10,048 nt of DNA from Erythrobacter sp. (GTDB lineage Bacteria; Pseudomonadota; Alphaproteobacteria; Sphingomonadales; Sphingomonadaceae). Position numbers and translations under genes: made by a program. The notes beneath the pieces are model-generated. The model was not told the origin of the DNA. It did not search any database and saw only the letters and a list, made by a program, of their open reading frames with translations. The stretch covers positions 1 to 10,048 of the forward strand of contig NZOF01000148.1 of assembly GCA_002695185.1 (NCBI GenBank), written 5' to 3'. This document shows positions 6,271 to 10,048 of the stretch, piece by piece (the stretch's first letter is position 1; each line of letters opens with the position of its first letter).

Positions 6271-6295
6271 AACGGGGCGGACCCGCGAATGTTCC
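6271..6295 (-). promoter_or_regulatory. Candidate EcfG (general stress response) promoter
   Basis: On the minus strand GGAAC (6295-6291) is followed after exactly 16 bp by CGTT (6274-6271). This is the consensus given for EcfG-type sigma factors of the PhyR-NepR system in alphaproteobacteria (GGAAC-N16-17-CGTT). A start near 6263 would leave a leader of about 40 bases to the ATG at 6223. The match is full at all nine consensus positions and correctly oriented upstream of a four-gene operon. Not all Rhodobacterales carry EcfG, so the call depends on the host. Confidence 0.6.
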
Positions 6296-6813
6296 CGGTG
6301 CTTCGTGCGAACGAGGTGTTCGCCCCAAAGCAGCTCTGCGAGCGCGCAGACTTCTTCGGTTTGCCGGACCGTAAGGTCCGAGAAAGGGCACTTTCAAATT
6401 ACCGTCTTCGAAGCAAGCATGGCGATGCGGCAACCTCAAGAATGCCGCGCTGCCTATTGCGGGATGGGGCATGGTCGGCCGAGCGAGGCTGACAAAGATG
6501 AGCTAGACACTTCATTTCAACCGTTGCGGGCCGATCACTGCTATCCCGACAACGATCTCGCCTGACCATCCGCTCTGTCCCGCCCAGCTGACCTTCATCA
6601 CCTCGCCAATGCTACGCGCCACCGGCAAGGTCCGCTCAGGAGAAACTGCAGTGCGGAACTCAGTGGCATGCGAATGGCCGGATTGGGCCGTCAGCGCCCG
6701 CAGCCGTGTCTCGCCTAGACGAGGAGCCCGATGCACCGCCGCATGTCCGCTCCGAGCCCTTTTTGCAGTTCACTGCACATAGCGCGAAGGGCCGCAGTCC
6801 ATCGTGGTTCACT
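6296..6813. other. Gene-free stretch between two minus-strand units
   Basis: About 500 bases without a convincing gene. All open frames here lack ribosome-binding sites and have no domain-like content. A perfect hairpin CGGACC-GTAA-GGTCCG (6365-6380) with a GNRA-type loop is the clearest structure. Several pieces (GCTCTGTCCCGC at 6572-6583; GCATGTCCGC and similar at 6742-6751) resemble segments in other spacers of the window, so this may be decayed repetitive spacer DNA. I see no clear promoter or RNA gene. Confidence 0.4.
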
Positions 6814-7293
6814 TCACGGCGATTCTGCATCGGACAACTCAGTCTCAGACCGTTTCGCCCGCATGTCCGCAAGCATTTGAACGCGCGGTTCATGCCGCTT
6901 GCGATACAGAAACCGTGCCCAGAGCGCGAAGGCCCATGACATCCAGCCCGCGTCGATTTCAACGACGTCGCGCAGCCTGGATCCTGACTGCTGCGGTTCC
7001 ACGGTCAGAGTGTGACGCCACGATTTGACGCCTGCGCCCTTTTCAGAAGACCGCAAAATCATTGCTTCGTCGTCGCATTCCAGGACTTCCATGAAATACG
7101 GCTGAGGCGGTAACTTCCCGAACGGCGACACCTGCACGGTAATTCTCTGGCCTTGGTATACGCGACCGCTCGGCAACCCTTCGAAGCTGACAACCCCATC
7201 CATGATTTCCCTGAGTGCATCGAGGTCCGTTGCCAGCGCCCAGACCTCCTTCGCCGGTGAGGCGTATTCATGTTCGAGGATGACAGTCTTCAC
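6814..7293 (-). CDS. SRPBCC family (polyketide cyclase/START-like) protein
   Basis: This 159-residue soluble protein has the SRPBCC pattern: an opening strand (VILEHEYASPAKEVWALATD), a helical segment (LDALREIMDG), a run of strands (GQRITVQVSPFG; YFMEVLECDDEAMIL; SWRHTLTVEP) and a long C-terminal helix (about residues 118-145) ending in a basic RKRHEPRVQML. Such proteins bind or rearrange hydrophobic molecules, and no specific ligand can be given. The start is a GTG (7293-7291) with AGGAG five bases upstream. No ATG in the first part has comparable support. It is transcribed divergently from the alpha/beta hydrolase with a 253-bp spacer, and it is separate from the oxidoreductase operon. It has no membrane anchor, unlike the SRPBCC protein of that operon. 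Confidence 0.82.
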   Translation of the reverse strand: MKTVILEHEYASPAKEVWALATDLDALREIMDGVVSFEGLPSGRVYQGQRITVQVSPFGKLPPQPYFMEVLECDDEAMILRSSEKGAGVKSWRHTLTVEPQQSGSRLRDVVEIDAGWMSWAFALWARFLYRKRHEPRVQMLADMRAKRSETELSDAESP

Positions 7294-7546
7294 AGTCGCT
7301 CCTGTGGTTCAAAAAGCTATCCCTGCTTGATTGACCTAAACCAAACATCTGCGCAATCGCAGCGAAAGCCAGCTCTGTCCCGCACACCGGACACAAACCC
7401 AGTGACAGAACCTGCACGCCAAAAACGGTCGTTTTCGCTGGTGATAAGACCGCTTGAGGTTTGCCACATTCTGCTCTGCGGAAAAGGTCCGGAACGCGCC
7501 CATACTAGAAGTTTCGAGTTCGTCAGGACGATGCTAGCCTCGCTCT
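7294..7546. promoter_or_regulatory. Divergent intergenic region between SRPBCC gene and hydrolase
   Basis: These 253 bases must hold promoters for both divergent genes. No convincing -35/-10 pair stands out. TTGACC (7331-7336) and the AT-richer segment 7312-7349 are the best candidates. At the hydrolase end, a 7-codon mini-frame (7531-7554, ATG to TAG) overlaps the hydrolase start and has AGGA just before it. Segment 7358-7385 contains GCTCTGTCCCGCAC, a motif repeated in other spacers. Confidence 0.35.
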
Positions 7547-8416
7547 ATGAGTAGCTTCTTCGAAGACTTCGAACTGAGGTCAATCGTGACCCCTTGGGGC
7601 ACGCTCCGCCTGCGGATGGGCGGAAGCGGCGAGCCTCTGCTCCTGCTGCACGGCCATCCGCGCACCCACACAACCTGGTGGCGCGTCGCTCCGCTGATTG
7701 CGAACTGCTTCACGGTGATCTGCGTCGACCTACCCGGCTTTGGACAGAGCTATCAGCCTGACACGCTGGAAGGTTCTTCTGGCCGTTCGAAGGCCCGCGC
7801 GTTGCATGCCTGCATGAACGATCTTGGCTTTGACCGTTTCGCAGTGGCAGGCCACGACCGAGGGTCATATCGCGCGTTTCGCCTCGCCATGGAGTTTCCC
7901 GAGGCGGTTTCTGCGTTGGCCGTGATGGACGGTGTTCCGATCTACGAGACTCTGGAACGAGCCGATTGGCGGTTTGCGAAGGAGTGGTGGCATTGGTTCT
8001 TTTTCGCTCAGAGCGACAAGGCAGAGGCCGCGATCCTGGCCGACCCGGACCTCTGGTATCCTTGCGACCGCACTGCACTCGGCCCAGAAAACGCAGCCGA
8101 CTACCTCGCCGCGACAAGAAACCCGGAGGTGGTGCGTGGGATGCTGGCAGACTACCGGGCCGGACTGGAAATCGACTACGAGATCGACAAGGCGGATCGG
8201 CTGGCGGGGTGCAAGGTTCAGTGCCCCGTTGCAGTCTTCTGGTCGGCTCATGATGATATGGAACGCCTCTACGGTGATCCGACGGAGCCATGGACTGCTT
8301 GGACGAAGCGCGCTGTGTCGGGACACCGCATAATGAGCGGTCACCATATGGCAGAGGAAGCCCCCGATGAGGTCGCGGATGCCCTCCTCCTATTTCTGCG
8401 AGGCCGCCTCCCATAG
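7547..8416 (+). CDS. Alpha/beta hydrolase, haloacetate/fluoroacetate dehalogenase-like
   Basis: This 289-residue alpha/beta hydrolase follows the fluoroacetate dehalogenase template closely: HGHP oxyanion loop (35-38), nucleophile Asp104 in GHDRG (102-106), acid Asp128 (VMDGVP), halide-pocket His149-Trp150 (WWHWFF), a likely pocket Tyr203 (DYRA) and catalytic His266 (SGHHMAEE). The expected reaction is hydrolytic removal of halogen from a 2-haloacid through an Asp ester. Of the two carboxylate-binding arginines, Arg105 is present, but the second position (residue 108) is Tyr, with Arg at 109. The substrate may therefore differ, for example another halo-compound, an epoxide or an ester. The ATG at 7547 has no adjacent ribosome-binding site. 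The nearest AGGA (7525-7528) fits an overlapping mini-frame better. Divergent from an SRPBCC gene and convergent with a GNAT gene, it is probably monocistronic. No signal peptide, so cytoplasmic. Confidence 0.88.
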   Translation: MSSFFEDFELRSIVTPWGTLRLRMGGSGEPLLLLHGHPRTHTTWWRVAPLIANCFTVICVDLPGFGQSYQPDTLEGSSGRSKARALHACMNDLGFDRFAVAGHDRGSYRAFRLAMEFPEAVSALAVMDGVPIYETLERADWRFAKEWWHWFFFAQSDKAEAAILADPDLWYPCDRTALGPENAADYLAATRNPEVVRGMLADYRAGLEIDYEIDKADRLAGCKVQCPVAVFWSAHDDMERLYGDPTEPWTAWTKRAVSGHRIMSGHHMAEEAPDEVADALLLFLRGRLP

Positions 8417-8499
8417 GCCGGTCCGCTTCCAAGGTTTGCTCCGTCCCGCACGACTGAAAGCTCGGCCCATGCGCATACTGTCGATGCGCGATTGTTCAC

Positions 8500-8530
8500 G
8501 GCCTCGCCGGGCCGCAGGACGGGCGAGGCC
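8500..8530. terminator. Stem-loop between convergent genes, possible bidirectional terminator
   Basis: GGCCTCGCC (8500-8508) and GGCGAGGCC (8522-8530) form a perfect 9-bp stem with a 13-base loop, about midway between the hydrolase end (8416) and the end of the facing acetyltransferase gene (8618). Neither side has a real T-run, so classification as a terminator rests on position and stem strength. A smaller hairpin GCGCAT/ATGCGC (8471-8476, 8484-8489) lies just before it. Confidence 0.45.
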
Positions 8531-8617
8531 CTTAGCTCTCTGTCGGTGCGCTCGTCATTATCGCCAGCGGCACATACTTGAACTTGTTCGACAACTGACG
8601 GGACGCTTGATGGCCCA

Positions 8618-9220
8618 TTAGGGCACGGTGCGGGTCACAACCCATTTGTGTTTCCCGATCGGACGCGACCGCGTGAAGCCGTGACGTTCAAACGTGGAGA
8701 GGGCTCCGTTGAACAAGAAGGACCCAGAGACCTTCCGGCCTTCGGTGTCCTCCGGATATCCTTCCACCCGGCCGCCGCCCAGTTTTCCGATCTGGTCCAA
8801 GGCACCTGCCAGTGCTGCGGACGTCACGCCCTTTCCGCGATAGGCCTTACCGGAAAAGAAGCACGTGATACGCCAGTCGGGAAGCGACGGGTTGGTCGAA
8901 AGATAAGCGCGCCTGTTCTTGATGCGCGGCAGTTCTTCAGGTGATCCAAACTGGCACCACCCGACACAGTCGGAGCCATCAAAGACCAGCGCGGCATGAG
9001 CCCGGCCTTCCCGCACGAGACATTCCTTCTCCTGCCGGTTCTTCTTCGCGGATTTTCCCCAGCCTTCCCCCTTCGCATGAAACGCCATGCACCAACATCC
9101 GCCCCAAACGCCGTTATGCGCTTCAACAAGGCGTGCGAAATCTGGCCAGGTTTCGATGTCGAGCGATTTGGTGATTAGGCCGGGCACGAGAAGCTCATGT
9201 AACTTTCGTCTATCTGGCAT
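8618..9220 (-). CDS. GNAT family N-acetyltransferase
   Basis: From the ATG at 9220 the product has 200 residues. The GNAT acetyl-CoA pyrophosphate loop is visible as YRGKGVTSAAL (127-137) after strand WRITCFF (116-122). Further family-like stretches are WPDFARLVEAHNGVWGGCWC (25-44), ALVFDGSDCVGWCQFG (77-92) and the C-terminal GSFLFNGALSTFERHGF (166-182), the usual GNAT motif B region. It would transfer an acetyl group from acetyl-CoA to an amine on a small molecule or protein, with the substrate unknown. The cysteine-rich segment GGCWCMAFH is characteristic of a bacterial GNAT subfamily related to this one. No good ribosome-binding site precedes the ATG at 9220 or the in-frame ATG at 9283. 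The frame stays open to 9856 but without family similarity, so 9220 is chosen because similarity begins soon after it. Confidence 0.88.
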   Translation of the reverse strand: MPDRRKLHELLVPGLITKSLDIETWPDFARLVEAHNGVWGGCWCMAFHAKGEGWGKSAKKNRQEKECLVREGRAHAALVFDGSDCVGWCQFGSPEELPRIKNRRAYLSTNPSLPDWRITCFFSGKAYRGKGVTSAALAGALDQIGKLGGGRVEGYPEDTEGRKVSGSFLFNGALSTFERHGFTRSRPIGKHKWVVTRTVP

Positions 9221-9761
9221 GGCTGCACGCGGCCACCGTCTGATCTCTCTCCTGTAGGGGTCACGTCGGTCAAGAGCGGCCATCGCAAGCAGAGTGGCAA
9301 GCGACAGCTTTGTCCCGCACCGCCGACCTTGGGCTATCACTCCATGCTGCACCATGCCACAGATGTCCGGTATGGAGAAGCTGCGCCGCAGCGAGACACG
9401 GCCCAGCAAATGTCCGCATAGGGCCGGTGAGCAATATCCGCAGCATCCTCTCATAGGAGAAAGCACAATCGGGCGTCCCTTGTCGGGCCCCGCCCCCGGT
9501 TCCGGCTTGGCGTCCTGCACCCGAGCTGATCGAGGCGATGCGCGCGGCTGCGGCGTCCGGTTGACCGTCTCGTCCCGAGCCGCCCCCCGAACCCCGGTCC
9601 TGCGCGCCCTGCCCCGACGATCTCGGCCCTGGCGGGCGGGACCGCTGACGCGGGCGCAAGGCGCTGAGCGAGACAGCATGGATCGAGCGATGCGCCGGGT
9701 AGCGATTGGGAACCAACGCTGTCCGATGGCCGACGGCGTTCGGCGGATGGGAGATGGCGAA

Positions 9762-9801
9762 TACCGAATTACGATGAACGTATAACGCCGAACAAATAAC
9801 G
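9762..9801. repeat. Short iteron-like direct repeats, period 14 bp
   Basis: GAACGTATAACG (9776-9787) and GAACAAATAACG (9790-9801) agree at 10 of 12 positions with a 14-bp period. One period upstream, TACCGAATTACG (9762-9773) agrees with the first at 8 of 12. The block is AT-richer than its surroundings. This arrangement recalls replication iterons or partition-protein sites, but only two good units are present. Confidence 0.4.
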
Positions 9802-9815
9802 AATCTGCATCGGAG

Positions 9816-9854
9816 GCAGAAGGAACTCTGCGGCCCGCGCTTGAGGCGCGGGCC
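9816..9854. repeat. Two adjacent stem-loops
   Basis: GCAGA/TCTGC (9816-9820, 9827-9831) is followed directly by a perfect 9-bp GC-rich stem GGCCCGCGC/GCGCGGGCC (9832-9840, 9846-9854) with loop TTGAG. The second hairpin is among the most stable in the window. Neither is followed by a T-run, so ordinary termination is doubtful. They lie 15 bp after the direct-repeat block. Confidence 0.55.
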
Positions 9855-10048
9855 ATGACCAGCTGATGACGTGCCGGGGGATCGACCGGGCAAGCCCGCG
9901 CTCACCCTCGCCCCGACGATCTTTCTGTTTCCTTTATCCGCCACGCATCCCTGCGTCTGCCGGTCAAGGGGCCAGCGCCGCGCGTGCCGCGCGTCGTCGT
10001 CCAGGCGGGCCGTGTCCTCGGCTGCGCCTGCGGGCCGCACCACCCCGC

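Larger units (their letters stand above)
9221..10048. other. Gene-free right end with repeats and hairpins
   Basis: More than 800 bases without a gene I can support. Long open frames on both strands are GC-frame artefacts rich in Arg, Pro and Ser with no ribosome-binding sites. A plus-strand frame ending near 9554 reads PELIEAMRAAAASG before a stop and might be the tail of a lost gene. The block 9760-9805 is AT-richer and contains short direct repeats. The final 150 bases are very GC-rich and may belong to a feature continuing beyond the window. Confidence 0.4.

Noticed and set aside
7490..7515. Second EcfG-like promoter before the hydrolase (GGAAC at 7491-7495)
   Set aside because: No CGTT occurs 16-17 bp downstream. 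The nearest GTT is at the wrong spacing.
7710..8432. 240-codon minus-strand frame over the hydrolase gene
   Set aside because: The plus-strand hydrolase has all catalytic residues in family order. The antisense product is rich in Pro, Arg and Ser and looks like a frame shadow.
6703..9402. Shared 12-mer GCGAGACACGGC (9391-9402) and its reverse complement (6703-6714)
   Set aside because: A few 12-base matches are expected by chance in 10 kb when both strands are compared, and flanking bases do not align.

Overview
The window looks like an accessory stretch of an alphaproteobacterial genome or large plasmid, most likely from the Rhodobacterales (Paracoccus/Rhodobacter-like). The base composition is GC-rich with strongly GC-biased third codon positions. 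A DUF1640-type coiled-coil/membrane protein, a glutathione-independent formaldehyde-dehydrogenase-like zinc alcohol dehydrogenase and a candidate EcfG-type (GGAAC-N16-CGTT) promoter all fit that group. No rRNA, tRNA, CRISPR array or complete insertion sequence is visible. The taxonomic assignment is inferred from gene content and style, not from a marker gene.

Left part (1-2000). A small coiled-coil/membrane protein gene (125-379, +) ends in a strong rho-independent terminator (386-409). Facing it is a compact minus-strand operon: vapB antitoxin (1681-1436), vapC PIN-domain toxin (1436-1011), a secreted staphylococcal-nuclease-like protein (1002 or 1008-622) and an unrecognised 62-residue protein (604-416). 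Its upstream spacer holds a perfect 11-bp inverted repeat (1694-1704/1720-1730) that overlaps a plausible vapB promoter. Immediately beyond it, in the opposite direction, is a well-ribosome-bound 51-residue hydrophobic protein gene (1746-1901).

Centre-left (2000-2850). After a gene-free spacer comes an unrecognised gene for an acidic protein (about 2575-2144, -) with lower GC than its surroundings. It overlaps head-to-head with what looks like the 5'-truncated end of a plus-strand single-pass membrane protein gene (to 2746). This is probably a junction left by insertion or deletion.

Centre (2843-6300). A four-gene minus-strand operon runs in the order membrane-anchored SRPBCC protein, zinc-dependent alcohol dehydrogenase, SDR oxidoreductase, SDR oxidoreductase. 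Its genes are 9 bp apart or overlap by 4 and 8 bp. Upstream, at 6295-6271, lies a match to the alphaproteobacterial general-stress sigma factor (EcfG) promoter consensus. Downstream, at 2755-2791, lies a terminator-like stem-loop. The inferred theme is stress-induced aldehyde/ketone or cell-envelope lipid oxidoreduction, with the exact substrate unknown.

Right part (6300-10048). About 500 bp without a convincing gene is followed by a second, soluble SRPBCC-fold protein (7293-6814, -). Divergent from it is an alpha/beta hydrolase of the haloacetate/fluoroacetate dehalogenase type (7547-8416, +), with its catalytic triad intact but one substrate-binding arginine position occupied by Tyr. A GNAT acetyltransferase (9220-8618, -) converges on the hydrolase across a perfect stem-loop. 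The last ~820 bp contain no convincing gene. They do hold a short AT-richer block with 14-bp-period direct repeats and two adjacent perfect hairpins, which may mark a replication, partition or mobile-element boundary.
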